The notes beneath the pieces were generated by a model. It did no database searches and was not told the DNA's origin. It saw nothing but the letters and a program-made list of their open reading frames with translations. Shown one piece after another: positions 1 to 8,783 of a stretch of 64,000 nucleotides of DNA. The DNA is from G963665495 sp963677785 (lineage in GTDB: Bacteria; Desulfobacterota; Desulfovibrionia; Desulfovibrionales; Desulfovibrionaceae). The stretch lies in assembly GCA_963677785.2 (NCBI GenBank), contig CAXXDH010000003.1:3782001-3846000 (forward strand). The letters are read 5' to 3'. Both the position numbers and the translations under genes were made by a program. Position 1 is the first letter of the stretch, and each line of letters opens with the position of its first letter.

Positions 1-43
1 AAACTATGAGGATCTGATCAGTCTCGAACGCGATGGCCTGTAA
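1..43 (+). CDS. C-terminal end of an upstream gene, cut by the window edge
   Basis: An open frame enters from the left edge and ends at TAA 41-43, giving 13 residues that end in SLERDGL. A good intrinsic terminator starts 29 bases later, which supports a real gene end on this strand. Too little is visible to name the product. Confidence 0.45.
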   Translation, partial: NYEDLISLERDGL

Positions 44-71
44 GTTTCTCATGTGCCGTATTATCAATCCA

Positions 72-100
72 ATGCCCCGTCCATCCGGGGCATTTTGGTT
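72..100 (+). terminator. Intrinsic terminator
   Basis: An 8-bp GC-rich stem, ATGCCCCG paired with CGGGGCAT around a TCCAT loop, is followed by TTTTGGTTT. It closes the gene that ends at 43. Confidence 0.8.
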
Positions 101-168
101 TCAAAGAGTTGAGAATTCATTTTTGAAAATGATACAGTAAAATCGTCTCAGGTTAAGACAGTCATATA

Positions 169-245
169 CCCCCGGCAAAGCCGGGGGCTTGAACAACAGG
201 GAACCGCTCAAAGCGGTTAAACACCGTTAGCCGCCAAAAGGCGGC
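169..245. repeat. Three consecutive perfect hairpins
   Basis: Three palindromes follow each other: 169-187 (CCCCCGG, loop CAAAG), 202-218 (AACCGCT/AGCGGTT) and 230-245 (GCCGCC/GGCGGC with an AAAA loop). None has a run of T, so they are not ordinary terminators. The arrangement resembles structured ends of IS200/IS605-type elements or REP-like repeats; this is an inference, and no matching transposase lies beside it. The IS3 element begins 11 bases further on. Confidence 0.6.
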
Positions 246-297
246 AGATCAATACTGGAGTTCCCCCGATTCTGTGGACGATTTTCGGCTTTGGGCC

Positions 298-1146
298 TCA
301 TGAAGCGAGCCCGTACTCTTTTTCATAAGCCAAGGGCGACATGTAGTCGAGAGCAGAATGTCGCCGATGCGTGTTGTACCAGCCTTCAATAAAAGCAAAT
401 ATTGCCAGTTTCGCCTCCTGCCTTGAACGGAAGCTGTTTTGCCAGAGCAACTCGCATTCCAGGGATGCGAAGAAGCTTTCGCACATGGCGTTGTCAAAAC
501 AATCCCCAACAGAGCCCATGGATTGCCGAATACCCAATGCTTGGCAACGATCTCCGAATCGACACGACGTATACTGCGATCCTTGATCCGAGTGGTGGAT
601 TACGTCGTGTGCATGGCGTTGCTTCATGGCCATTTCCAGTGCATTGAGCACGAGGTCGGTCTTCATTTGACTGGCCATCGCCCATCCCACGATACGACGA
701 CTGAATACATCAAGGACGACGGCGAGAAACAAAAAGCCCTCCCAGGTAGGGACATAGGTAATGTCTGCCACCCAGAGTTGATCCGGAGCTGAGGCCGTGA
801 ATTTCCGGTTGACCAAATCAGGGGCTGGACGAATTCGATCCCGCCGAATAGTAGTGCGAATCCAACGCCGTCTGCATGCTCCGCGCACACCCTCAGCCCG
901 CATTAAACGAGCTACACGTTTTTGGCTTACGGTGAACCCTAGCTCCAGCAATTCGAAATGAATTCGAGGAGCGCCGTAAGTTTTCCGCGATGTTCGGTGA
1001 ATTTCGAGAATTCTCGCCGTCAAAATTGCATCTTCAATTGCCCGGCGGCAAAGCGGCCGTTTTGTCCACGAATAGTAGCCGCTGGGGGAGACGCCCAGAA
1101 CCCGGCAAAGCGTGGACACGGTATACTTGGCCCGATTCGCCATCAC
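298..1146 (-). CDS. IS3-family transposase, OrfB (integrase catalytic domain)
   Basis: The 282-residue protein is the catalytic half of the IS3 transposase. An HTH_21-like region comes first (YGAPRIHFELL), then the rve-type DDE core: D in WVADITYVP, D in HHSDQGSQYTS and E in AMCESFFASLE, followed by the usual C-terminal YNTHRRHSALDYMSP. It starts at GTG 1146-1144, overlapping the orfA stop (GTGA). That is the normal arrangement for production of an OrfAB fusion by -1 frameshifting. No stop or frameshift was seen. Confidence 0.92.
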   Translation of the reverse strand: MMANRAKYTVSTLCRVLGVSPSGYYSWTKRPLCRRAIEDAILTARILEIHRTSRKTYGAPRIHFELLELGFTVSQKRVARLMRAEGVRGACRRRWIRTTIRRDRIRPAPDLVNRKFTASAPDQLWVADITYVPTWEGFLFLAVVLDVFSRRIVGWAMASQMKTDLVLNALEMAMKQRHAHDVIHHSDQGSQYTSCRFGDRCQALGIRQSMGSVGDCFDNAMCESFFASLECELLWQNSFRSRQEAKLAIFAFIEGWYNTHRRHSALDYMSPLAYEKEYGLAS

Positions 1147-1457
1147 GAACTCGAACGCTTCCGCGTAGTCGAGTCGGCCTCCTTGGCGAACCAGGCCGCT
1201 GCTTTTGACAATATCTCCCGTTCCTCTCGAAGTCGTTTGTTTTCGCGGCGTAATCTGTTCAGTTCTTCACGTTCCGAAGTTGTGAGCCCGTCCTGACGTC
1301 GACCGCTGTCAAGGTCTGCTTGGCGGACCCAATTGCGAATCGTTTGCCCAGAGGGCTCGAACTCCTTCGCGAGTTCATCAGGGCTGCGGCCTGAGCGAAC
1401 AAGCTCAATCATCTGCCTCCGAAATTCTGCAGAATATGGCGGGTGTGTTGGTGGCAT
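1143..1457 (-). CDS. IS3-family transposase, OrfA (HTH domain)
   Basis: The 104-residue DNA-binding subunit has an HTH_Tnp_1 domain (YSAEFRRQMIELVRSG to IRNWVRQADLD). A C-terminal leucine-zipper-like helix follows (LNRLRRENKRLREE), used for OrfA/OrfAB multimerisation in this family. AGGAGG lies nine bases before ATG 1457. It overlaps the start of orfB by four bases. Confidence 0.9.
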   Translation of the reverse strand: MPPTHPPYSAEFRRQMIELVRSGRSPDELAKEFEPSGQTIRNWVRQADLDSGRRQDGLTTSEREELNRLRRENKRLREEREILSKAAAWFAKEADSTTRKRSSS

Positions 1458-1573
1458 CGTGAACTCCTCCTTCTCAAAGGATTACTTGTCCACGAAATCG
1501 GGTCAACTCCATTGTTTTCTTCCGCGGTCTGTGCGACTAACAGAGTTTCCCTGCGGTAAAGAGGATCTCTCGG

Positions 1574-1602
1574 TTGAATTTCTAGAGAAAGTCATGTAAT
1601 CT
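1574..1602 (+). promoter_or_regulatory. Predicted sigma-70 promoter for the GAF gene
   Basis: TTGAAT (1574-1579) and TAATCT (1597-1602) are separated by 17 bases, 110 bases before the chosen start of the GAF gene. Read by eye only. Confidence 0.45.
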
Positions 1603-1711
1603 TTGTAATAGAAACTCGCTGATTTATTCTATCACAGCGTTTTTGCGTATGCTGCAGAAACCGTAGTTTTTGTTCGAAGATACACAACATCCTGCCAGCC
1701 ACAGGTTTTTT

Positions 1712-2689
1712 ATGAAGAAAATGGATCACATAAAACAAATTTTAGGGCTGGTTTGCAGCGTGTTCGATGCGTATTCCGCAGTGTTGTTCCTGCGGCAGCG
1801 GCAGACTGCGGACTATGCCTTGGCCTCCTGTTTCAGCCTCGGCGATTCCATTGATTTGAATTGTGTCGTTCAGTCCGGTCATGGGATCGTGGGGAGCATG
1901 CTGGTAAGCAATCAGCCGCTGCTGATCAGCAACTTTGAACGAAAAAGCAGCAGGCTGGAATATTACGACCTCAACAATGATCCGAACGTCAAAGCCTTTA
2001 TGGGTTGTGTTCTGCCCAATCAGAGCGGCATTCTCTGTCTGGACAGCAAGCGTACGTTCGCTTTTACCGAAAAAGATCAGAAAATTTTGCACTTGTTCGC
2101 TGATCTCATCTATTCGCGTCACAAAGGGTATGTGCAGGCGGCCGAGGCCATGGCCGATTCCAGGTATTACCACTGCCTGCAATTGATCCAGAATTTACGC
2201 AGGCGCATGACCAAGTGGGATGGTTTTTTGGAGAATCTGTTGATGATTCTCTCCGAGGCCACTGGATTTGAGTATTGTTTTCTTTCCATCATGGACGAGC
2301 GGGGCGCTCAGTATTATCTGGAGGGTGTGAACAGGCCGTTTTTCCGGGGCAACGCCGACATTCGTTTTGCCGCCGGCAACGGTTTGTTGGGCTGGGTGTA
2401 TAACAACAACCAGGCCATTTTCCTTGATAACCGGGAATCCGGTTCGCCCTCGCCCTTGTTTGGAAAGAATTTCAAGACGCCGGATTTCAAGAGTATTATC
2501 TGTCTTCCCTTGAATTATCAGAAATCGACGACCGGTGTTCTCGGCTTTGCCCACGAGCAGGGCATGTGTATCGATGATTCCTTGAAAAGTTTCAGCGAGA
2601 TGGCCGCAGCCTACCTTGAACTGTTTCTGGAAAATCTGTTTCTGAAAAGCCGCGTTGTTACTCTGGAACGCGTCCAGCCCAAAAATTGA
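1712..2689 (+). CDS. GAF domain protein (two GAF-like modules)
   Basis: The 325-residue soluble protein has no signal peptide or membrane segment. The first half (about 5-140) reads as a GAF module (GHGIVGSMLVSNQPLLISN, then GILCLDS and FTEKDQKILHLFADL). The second half (about 165-310) is another (AGNGLLGWVYNNNQ, SIICLPL, GVLGFAH). GAF modules bind small ligands; no output domain is attached, so it is probably a stand-alone sensor. ATG 1712 is chosen because ACAGG precedes it; the frame can be extended to TTG 1670 without a ribosome site. It precedes the inositol phosphatase gene by 45 bases. Confidence 0.8.
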   Translation: MKKMDHIKQILGLVCSVFDAYSAVLFLRQRQTADYALASCFSLGDSIDLNCVVQSGHGIVGSMLVSNQPLLISNFERKSSRLEYYDLNNDPNVKAFMGCVLPNQSGILCLDSKRTFAFTEKDQKILHLFADLIYSRHKGYVQAAEAMADSRYYHCLQLIQNLRRRMTKWDGFLENLLMILSEATGFEYCFLSIMDERGAQYYLEGVNRPFFRGNADIRFAAGNGLLGWVYNNNQAIFLDNRESGSPSPLFGKNFKTPDFKSIICLPLNYQKSTTGVLGFAHEQGMCIDDSLKSFSEMAAAYLELFLENLFLKSRVVTLERVQPKN

Positions 2690-2734
2690 ATGTACCCGCA
2701 TTTTTCCTAAGCCCGTTGATCCGGGGAGGTTTTT

Positions 2735-3529
2735 ATGGAATTGAAGCAACTTACCGAGCTGTGTCTGGAAGCTCGCGCAGCCGTACGTTCGGCTGGTGCG
2801 ATTATTCGTTCGCACTGGGACCGTCCGCGCAATGTGACGCATAAGGGACGTATCGACCTGGTCACCGAAACAGACCTGGCAGTTGAAGCCGCGTTGCGCA
2901 CATCGCTTGGCGGATTATCCGCGGATATCGGTTGTTATGCGGAAGAAAGCGCGGGTGACATGGCTTTGCCCGAGCTGACATGGGTGGTTGATCCGGTGGA
3001 CGGCACCACGAATTTTGTCCACGGCATTCCCTTCGTCGCCGTTTCCGTGGGGCTGTGGAGTACGGATCGCATGCTCTGCGGCATTGTCTACAATCCGATC
3101 ATTGAGGAATTTTTCTGGGCGCAGAAAGGTGGCGGCGCTTTTTTGAACGATGCGCCTATCTCGGTATCCGCTACCGAAGATCTGGAACAGTCTCTGGTCG
3201 CAACAGGTTTTCCATACGCGATTCTGGAGCACAAGGAGGCTATTCTGGGCTGGATGGATAAGGTGCTGGCCAGTACGCAGGGAGTCAGACGGTGCGGATC
3301 CGCGGCTTTGGATCTGGCTTATGTGGCCTGCGGCCGTTACGACGGGTACTATGAAGCCACCCTGCGTCCGTGGGACATGGCCGGAGGCTGGATGCTGGTT
3401 GAGGAAGCCGGAGGAAAGGTCTCGGGCTATGGCGCGCATCCGGAGAGGCCGTTCGATCTTTTTGCCCCCACGGTGCTGGCTACCAACGGCCTGATTCATT
3501 CGCAGCTGGCAGAACAGCTTGCTCTCTGA
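2735..3529 (+). CDS. suhB: Inositol-1-monophosphatase family phosphatase
   Basis: The 264 residues match the length of SuhB/IMPase enzymes, which hydrolyse inositol monophosphate with Mg2+. The metal-binding signatures are present: EE in CYAEESAG, WVVDPVDGTTNFVHG (DPxDGT motif) and the C-terminal WDMAGG signature with GGKVSGY after it. GGGGAGG lies a few bases before ATG 2735. The symbol is by family only; related members act on NADP or on other sugar phosphates. It converges on the Nudix gene with a six-base gap. Confidence 0.88.
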   Translation: MELKQLTELCLEARAAVRSAGAIIRSHWDRPRNVTHKGRIDLVTETDLAVEAALRTSLGGLSADIGCYAEESAGDMALPELTWVVDPVDGTTNFVHGIPFVAVSVGLWSTDRMLCGIVYNPIIEEFFWAQKGGGAFLNDAPISVSATEDLEQSLVATGFPYAILEHKEAILGWMDKVLASTQGVRRCGSAALDLAYVACGRYDGYYEATLRPWDMAGGWMLVEEAGGKVSGYGAHPERPFDLFAPTVLATNGLIHSQLAEQLAL

Positions 3530-3535
3530 ACGGAT

Positions 3536-4084
3536 TTAGCCTTTTGGGAGTTTGAGGAGTTTTTTTTCATAGCAATACACCAGTCCGGGCGTCAGCGTAT
3601 CGCGGTATTCTAAAACCAGAAAATCCAGTTCATCCGGATCCACAAAATGTCCGCCGTCGAGTTCTTCCGGATTGGGGGTTGGCGGTTGGGAGAACTTCCC
3701 GGCTGAAAAGAGCGTCAAGAATTCGAAATGGGTATCGTTGCTGGCGGGAATTTCGTACAGTCGCGTTAAACGGTCCACGCGCAGCCCCAGTTCTTCGTAC
3801 AATTCGCGAATCGCGGCGTCCTCGCGGGATTCTCCCTGCATGACGTGCCCTGATGCCGAAATGTCCAGCCGTCCGGGGTAGAGCGATTTGTTTTTTCCGC
3901 GTTTTTGCAAGTACAGCTCGTTTTTCATATTATAAACAAGAATGAGCACGGACCGATGCATCAGGCACTGCCTGTGCACCTCGTCCAGAGGCAGAACTCC
4001 CAAGGGGCTGTCCTTGGCGTCGACAACCTCAACGAGTTCGGAAATCTGCTGTGTGGAAGCGTTTTTTTGTTTTTTTCTTGCCAT
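3536..4084 (-). CDS. Nudix hydrolase, Idi/YfcD-like
   Basis: A 182-residue cytosolic hydrolase with a complete Nudix box (GHVMQGESREDAAIRELYEELGL in segments: G-x5-E-x7-REL-x-EE-x-GL) at about residues 81-103. LYLQKRGKNKSLYPGRLDI before the box is typical of the YfcD/isopentenyl-diphosphate-isomerase-like branch. Substrate unknown. ATG 4084 (MARKKQ) is preferred because GGATG precedes it. Starting further upstream, at 4117 or 4231, would overlap the divergent rimI. Divergent from rimI by 31 bases. Confidence 0.85.
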   Translation of the reverse strand: MARKKQKNASTQQISELVEVVDAKDSPLGVLPLDEVHRQCLMHRSVLILVYNMKNELYLQKRGKNKSLYPGRLDISASGHVMQGESREDAAIRELYEELGLRVDRLTRLYEIPASNDTHFEFLTLFSAGKFSQPPTPNPEELDGGHFVDPDELDFLVLEYRDTLTPGLVYCYEKKLLKLPKG

Positions 4085-4115
4085 GAAAATTTCATCCGTA
4101 CGTAACGGGTCATAC

Positions 4116-4595
4116 ATGATAATCAAGCCCGAAAAGCTGACGTTTTCAAAGCTTTCCAACGAGGATGCAGAACAGCTGCTGACCCTCGAGCAACTTTGTT
4201 TCAGCCATCCGTGGGACGCGCGCCAATTCAATCTGGCTTTTGAAATGGAGCTGTTTTACGTGTTCGGCTTAAAAGAAGGGGATCGCCTTCTGGCCTATTT
4301 GTCCTTTTATCATTCGGTGGATGAAATGGAAATCCTCAATTTCGCCGTAGCGCCTCAATTCCGGCGCCTGGGGATCGGGCGGCGTCTTCTGGGGCTCGTG
4401 TTGCAAATAGGGAGCAAAATGGGCATAGAACGCGTAGTACTGGAAGTTCGGAACAGCAATGTTGCCGCCAGGAACTTGTACGCCTGCTTTGGATTCGAGC
4501 AGGTAGGGCTGCGCAAGGCCTATTATCCGGACAACCGGGAGGATGCGCTCATTCTGCAGCTGTTGTGCGCTCCCGAGCGGAGGCCCGTGTCCTGA
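4116..4595 (+). CDS. rimI: Ribosomal protein N-acetyltransferase RimI-like GNAT
   Basis: The 159 residues form one GNAT domain. Motif A, the acetyl-CoA pyrophosphate loop, is RRLGIGRRLLG, followed by VLEVRNSNVAARNLYACFGFEQVG, the classic RimI ending. RimI acetylates the N-terminus of ribosomal protein S18. ATG 4116 (MIIKPEKL) is taken as start; the open frame runs further upstream only across the divergent Nudix gene. Followed by tpiA after 68 bases. Confidence 0.85.
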   Translation: MIIKPEKLTFSKLSNEDAEQLLTLEQLCFSHPWDARQFNLAFEMELFYVFGLKEGDRLLAYLSFYHSVDEMEILNFAVAPQFRRLGIGRRLLGLVLQIGSKMGIERVVLEVRNSNVAARNLYACFGFEQVGLRKAYYPDNREDALILQLLCAPERRPVS

Positions 4596-4663
4596 GCTAT
4601 ACTGGAGTCCGTCAAAATAGTTACCGAAACAAACATGTTCGCAACAGGAAAGGAGTTTGATTC

Positions 4664-5413
4664 ATGAAAATGTTGATGGCGGCCAATTGGAAAATGTTCA
4701 AAACCATGGAGCAAGCTGAAGCAACAGCCAAGGATTTTGTACAGGTCATCGGTGAAATGCCTGACGACAGAGAATTGCTTGTTTTTCCGAATTTCATCGG
4801 GATCAAGCCGGTTGTCCAGGTCTTTGACACGATGAAAGACTATTTTGTCGGCGGCCAGAATTTTTATCCCGCGGAAGAGGGCGCCTTCACTGGGGAAATT
4901 TCGCCCATGATGCTCAAAGAACTGGGGTGCACGTACGCCCTGACCGGCCATTCCGAGCGGCGCCATGTGCTGGGCGAAGACGACGCGTTTGTGGGCAAGA
5001 AAACCGCCTATGCGCTCGAGCAGGGGATGAACGTGGTGCTGTGCATCGGGGAAACCATTGAGCAGCGTGAAGCCGGAGAAGTGGAAAAAATTCTGGAGAT
5101 GCAGCTTAAAAAAGGTTTGGCCGGTGTGCCCAAGAACATCGCCGCCGAGCGCCTTGCCATTGCCTATGAACCTGTTTGGGCTATTGGTACGGGAAAAGTG
5201 GCCCTGCCAGAGGACATTTTGGGGGCGCATGCCTTTGTGCGTAAAATGCTTAAAGAAATGCTGGACAATGGCGCAGAAATCCGTATTCTTTATGGCGGCA
5301 GCGTGAAGCCGTCCAATGCAAAAGAAATAATTTCGCTTGACAATGTGGACGGAGTCTTGGTAGGAGGTGCCTCTTTGCAGGGCGAAAGTTTCAACGGCAT
5401 CGCCAAGGCCTAG
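4664..5413 (+). CDS. tpiA: Triosephosphate isomerase
   Basis: The 249-residue TIM-barrel enzyme interconverts dihydroxyacetone phosphate and glyceraldehyde 3-phosphate in glycolysis and gluconeogenesis. All key parts are visible: N and K in AANWKMFK, catalytic H in TGHSERR, catalytic E in AYEPVWAIGTG with flexible loop 6, and the phosphate-binding GGSVKP and GVLVGGASL. AGGAAAGGAG sits ahead of ATG 4664. It is followed by secG after 57 bases, probably on the same transcript. Confidence 0.97.
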   Translation: MKMLMAANWKMFKTMEQAEATAKDFVQVIGEMPDDRELLVFPNFIGIKPVVQVFDTMKDYFVGGQNFYPAEEGAFTGEISPMMLKELGCTYALTGHSERRHVLGEDDAFVGKKTAYALEQGMNVVLCIGETIEQREAGEVEKILEMQLKKGLAGVPKNIAAERLAIAYEPVWAIGTGKVALPEDILGAHAFVRKMLKEMLDNGAEIRILYGGSVKPSNAKEIISLDNVDGVLVGGASLQGESFNGIAKA

Positions 5414-5470
5414 TCGCTGCAAAAAATAACGTCTGGTCCGTCGGAAAGTGACCGTAAAGGAAAATGCTCA

Positions 5471-5908
5471 GTGCAACATCTGGTTCTCATTCTGCACGTT
5501 TTAATTTGTGTCGTTCTGGTAGTCATCGTCCTCCTGCAATCAGGCAAAGAGGGCATGGGTGTCATTTTCGGAGGCGGCAGCAGCTCGCTGTTCGGAGGCT
5601 CCGGCGCGGGCGGACTGCTCGCAAAAATTACTGCTGTAGTAGCAGCAATTTTTCTCGTGACATCTCTTTCGTATACTGCTATGACCGGCAACCGGCCATC
5701 AACAACGGACACTTTGATGGATTCGGCCATTGAAAAGCAGATTGAAGAAAAGGCTCAAGAGCCGCAGGGAATCGTCGTAGACGACGGCAAGGCTGACACA
5801 GAAAAGGCGGCACCCGCGGCCAGCGGTGAAAAGACTTCCGAAGCCTCCGCACCTGCCAAGGCAGAACCGGCGGCGGAAGCCAACACGGAGCAGAAGAAAA
5901 GCGAATAA
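5471..5908 (+). CDS. secG: Preprotein translocase subunit SecG
   Basis: The 145-residue inner-membrane protein is part of SecYEG. Two membrane helices flank the conserved loop: LVLILHVLICVVLVVIVLLQ, then GKEGMGVIFGGGSSSLFGG, then the second hydrophobic helix. The last 75 residues are a hydrophilic Ala/Glu/Lys-rich tail, long for SecG but common in this lineage. The start is GTG 5471 with AAAGGAAAA about ten bases before it. The tRNA-Leu gene follows 22 bases after the stop. Confidence 0.93.
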   Translation: MQHLVLILHVLICVVLVVIVLLQSGKEGMGVIFGGGSSSLFGGSGAGGLLAKITAVVAAIFLVTSLSYTAMTGNRPSTTDTLMDSAIEKQIEEKAQEPQGIVVDDGKADTEKAAPAASGEKTSEASAPAKAEPAAEANTEQKKSE

Positions 5909-5930
5909 GGTAGATTCTATACCTTAGCGT

Positions 5931-6017
5931 GCCGAGGTGGTGGAACTGGTAGACACGCTATCTTGAGGGGGTAGTGGGCCAACGCCCGTGGGGGTTCGAG
6001 TCCCCCCCTCGGCACCA
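5931..6017 (+). tRNA. tRNA-Leu (anticodon GAG)
   Basis: The 87-nt class II tRNA has acceptor stem GCCGAGG/CCTCGGC, encoded CCA, anticodon loop TTGAGGG (GAG) and a long variable arm. Its 3' half faces a P4-type integrase, the usual layout of an island inserted at a tRNA 3' end. No second copy of the 3' end was found by eye further along. Confidence 0.96.
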
Positions 6018-6063
6018 TATCAGGGTTTCAGGAAGTCCAAAGAAACCCAAAATGCCAATAAAA

Positions 6064-6103
6064 CCGGGCACTAAACGGATTCAGTTAGTCCGATAGTGTC
6101 CGG
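6064..6103. repeat. Imperfect inverted repeat between tRNA-Leu and the integrase
   Basis: CCGGGCACTAAACGGA and the complement of TCCGATAGTGTCCGG pair around a TTCAGTTAG loop. No T run follows. The position between the tRNA 3' end and the integrase start fits an integrase or excisionase binding site; this is an inference. Confidence 0.45.
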
Positions 6104-6181
6104 CTTAGTTTTCTGACATCCGCGATATTTACGAGTAATTTTCCGGGTAACAGAGTTGCTTACCCACGGAGGTTACTCGCC

Positions 6182-7394
6182 ATGCTTACAAATACCTCAA
6201 TTGCCAACGCAAAAACCAAAAAAAAGCTATACCGCATAAACGACGGTAACGGTTTGTGTTTAGAAATCACACCGAAAGGTGCGAAGCGGTGGCGTTTCCG
6301 GTACCGTTTTGGCGGGAAAGAAAAAATGCTTTCTTTGGGATTTTACCCGGCGGTTACCCTCAAATCCGCACGAATAAGAACCGAGGATTTACGCCGACAG
6401 TTGGCTGAAGGGCTTGACCCCTCCTTTATCCGGAAAGAAAAAGTAGCATCGGCCGAGCATACATTTCAGGTCGTAGCTCTCGAATGGCTGGATAAGTATT
6501 CGGGCAAGTGGTCTGAGGGGCATGCAAAAAATTTACGTACTCGTTTAGAGCGGGGGATTTTTCCCGACATTGGGGAATTGCCCATTTCCGATATGACCCC
6601 TCCCTTAATTCTCGAAGCCATCCGTAAAAATTGAAGCACGCGGCGCTCTGGAATTGGCGCACCGTACCCTTCAAATTACCAGCCAAGTTTTCAGGTATGG
6701 CGTAGCTTGCGGTAAATGTGAACGAGATCCTACCCAAGACCTACGCGGTGCTTTGTCGCCAGTTGTGACAAAACATCGCGCCGCTCTCACTGATCCCAAA
6801 GAGGTTGCCGGGCTTTTGCGTGCTCTGGATGGGTACTCCGGGGCGTTTCAGGTGCAATGTGCCTTGAAATTGTCACCATATCTATTTCTCCGTCCTGGTG
6901 AATTGCGCCATGCACAGTGGACTGAATTTGATTTTGACGCGGCTATATGGCGGATACCGGCAGATCGGATGAAAATGAAGCGTGAACATCTCGTTCCGCT
7001 CGCAAAGCAGGTCTTATCTATCCTTGACGACCTGCACGCGCTTACAGAGCGGGGGCAATACCTTTTCCCCAGCATACGCACTGAGTCAAGGCCAATATCT
7101 GAAAACACAATCAATGCCGCGTTAAGAAGGTTGGGGTATACATCTGACGACATGTGCGCCCACGGCTTCAGGACTATTGCTTCAACCATGTTACATGAAC
7201 AGGCCTGGAATTCGGACGCTGTCGAAAGGCAACTCGCCCATGCCGAGTCAGACCAAATCAAAGCGGCGTACAACAGGGCGCTGCATCTACCAGAGCGTAC
7301 GCGCATGATGCAGGCCTGGGCCGATTACCTCGACGGTCTGAAGATGGGCGCAAAAGAAACGCCGATACGATCAAAAACCGGCTCAAGTGATTAA
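6182..7394 (+). pseudogene. P4-type tyrosine integrase, broken by a single-base frameshift
   Basis: Residues 1-150 are the arm-binding DUF4102 domain and the start of the core-binding domain (DGNGLCLEITPKGAKRWRFRY). The frame then stops at TGA just after an A5 run at 6626-6630. Reading the run as A4 restores a continuous protein of about 403 residues. All catalytic residues lie after the break: R in FLRPGELRH, HGFR in the HxxR box, H in QLAHAESD and the nucleophile Y in KAAYNRA. It would integrate an island at the adjacent tRNA-Leu. The lesion may be real or a homopolymer sequencing error. Confidence 0.88.
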
Positions 7395-7647
7395 TTCGCA
7401 CACAGAGCGCCCTGTAAGCCACGAAAGCGGCTTAATAAGGTCATGAAAATATAAACGGCCCTTAGAATCTAAATGAGAGCCTTGAATATTTCGTAATAAC
7501 CAAGAGAAGGAGGGATGCCCGCTCAAATACCGCAGAAAATAAAAAACGGCCCCGGCCAGCGTTCCCCCCGCTGACAGAAGTGGCTCGGGTTGTTCGGACC
7601 AGCCCTTAAGGTGGAGTCTGCATCCATGAACTGCTACGAAAGGACGG

Positions 7648-7932
7648 ATGCAGATGGGAAAAAAGAGAAGAAAATTTTCTGATAGGTTCAAGGCCAAAGT
7701 AGCTCTGGAGGCTATTCAGGGCGTGAAGACTATTGCCGAGTTGGTGGCGGAGCACCAAGTGCATCCGAATCAGATTTCCAATTGGAAGAGGCAGCTGTTG
7801 GAAAATGCGCATGAGCTTTTTTCCGGCAACCACGCCACCGCCTCCAAAACCGAGGAGCAGCTTACCGGGCCGCTTTATGAAGAAATCGGGCGACTCAAAA
7901 TGGACATCAAGTGGGTTGAAAAAAAGTTATGA
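7648..7932 (+). CDS. IS3-family transposase, OrfA
   Basis: The 94-residue HTH_Tnp_1 protein contains FSDRFKAKVALEAIQG, AELVAEHQVHPNQISNWKRQL and a C-terminal coiled helix ending in KKL. AAAGGACGG precedes the first ATG; ATG 7654 is an equally possible start. It overlaps orfB by four bases, as expected for translational coupling or frameshifting. Confidence 0.9.
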   Translation: MQMGKKRRKFSDRFKAKVALEAIQGVKTIAELVAEHQVHPNQISNWKRQLLENAHELFSGNHATASKTEEQLTGPLYEEIGRLKMDIKWVEKKL

Positions 7933-8774
7933 GCCTGCCAGTGGCTACGCGTCGAAATTGGGTGGAACCACACCCCGAATATTCTATTCGACGACAATGC
8001 AGGCTGGCGGGCGTTTCTCGCTCTGGCTTCTACTATAAACCGGCTTCAGAATCCGAAGAAAATCTGATGTTAATGCGGTTAATTGACGAACGGTATCTGC
8101 AGCATCCAGAGTACGGAGAGCCACGCATGACCGACTGGTTGCGCGAACAGGGGCATGCGGTGAACCACAAGCGCGTTGCCCGCCTCATACGGGAAATGGG
8201 GCTTTAAGCAATAACGCCTGAACCGCACACGAGCAGGCCGTGTCCGGCGCATCATATCTATCCTTATCTGTTGCGGGACGTAAAAATCGAGCGCGTCAAC
8301 CAGGTGTGGGGAGCGGATATTACATATATTCCCATGAATCGGGGATACATGTATCTGACTGCGGTTCTCGACTGGCGCAGTCGCTATGTTTTGTCCTGGG
8401 AGGTGTCTAATACTATGGAAAGCTGGTTCTGTGTGTCGGCTCTGGAGCGGGCCTTGAATCAGGGGATCCCGGAGATTTTCAACACAGACCAGGGGACGCA
8501 GTTCACCAGCAAAGATTTTACGGATGTTTTGAAGTCGAAAGACATTGCAATCAGCATGGATGGCCGTGGAAGAGCGTTGGACAACGTCTTTGTCGAGCGT
8601 TTCTGGTGGACGGTGAAATACGAAGATATTTATCCGAGAAACTATAGTGACGGTTGGGAACTGAAAAAAGGATTGAGTGATTATTTTAAATATTACAACG
8701 AGAAACGAAGGCATTCTTCATTAGACAAAAGGACGCCTGCCGACGTATTTTTCGAAGGAATGATATCGAACTGA
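7929..8774 (+). pseudogene. IS3-family transposase OrfB, interrupted by one nonsense codon
   Basis: The frame is continuous from ATG 7929 to TGA 8774 except for TAA at 8205-8207. At that point relatives have Gln (EMGLQAITP-type sequence), so CAA to TAA is the likely change. The HTH_21 part lies before the stop. The DDE core lies after it: WGADITYIP, FNTDQGTQFTS, and E in VFVERFWW, ending NEKRRHSSLDKRTP. It would be 281 residues if read through. The mutation would prevent normal transposase production. Confidence 0.88.
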
Positions 8775-8783
8775 TGCGGGCCG

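Larger units (their letters stand above)
256..1511 (-). mobile_element. IS3-family insertion sequence (copy 1)
   Basis: The element carries two overlapping transposase frames on the minus strand. Its ends form imperfect inverted repeats of about 24 bp: 256-279 begins TGGAGTTCCCCCGATT, and the complement of 1488-1511 begins TGGAGTTGACCCGATT. The 3-bp flanks do not match, so no target duplication is visible. Both frames look intact, so the copy may be functional. Confidence 0.85.

Noticed and set aside
3942..4595. Longer start for rimI
   Set aside because: The extra 58 codons are antisense to the Nudix gene, and the RimI domain begins at MIIKPEKL.
4523..5422. 299-codon minus-strand open frame over tpiA
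   Set aside because: Mirror of the tpiA gene, which has all catalytic motifs on the plus strand.
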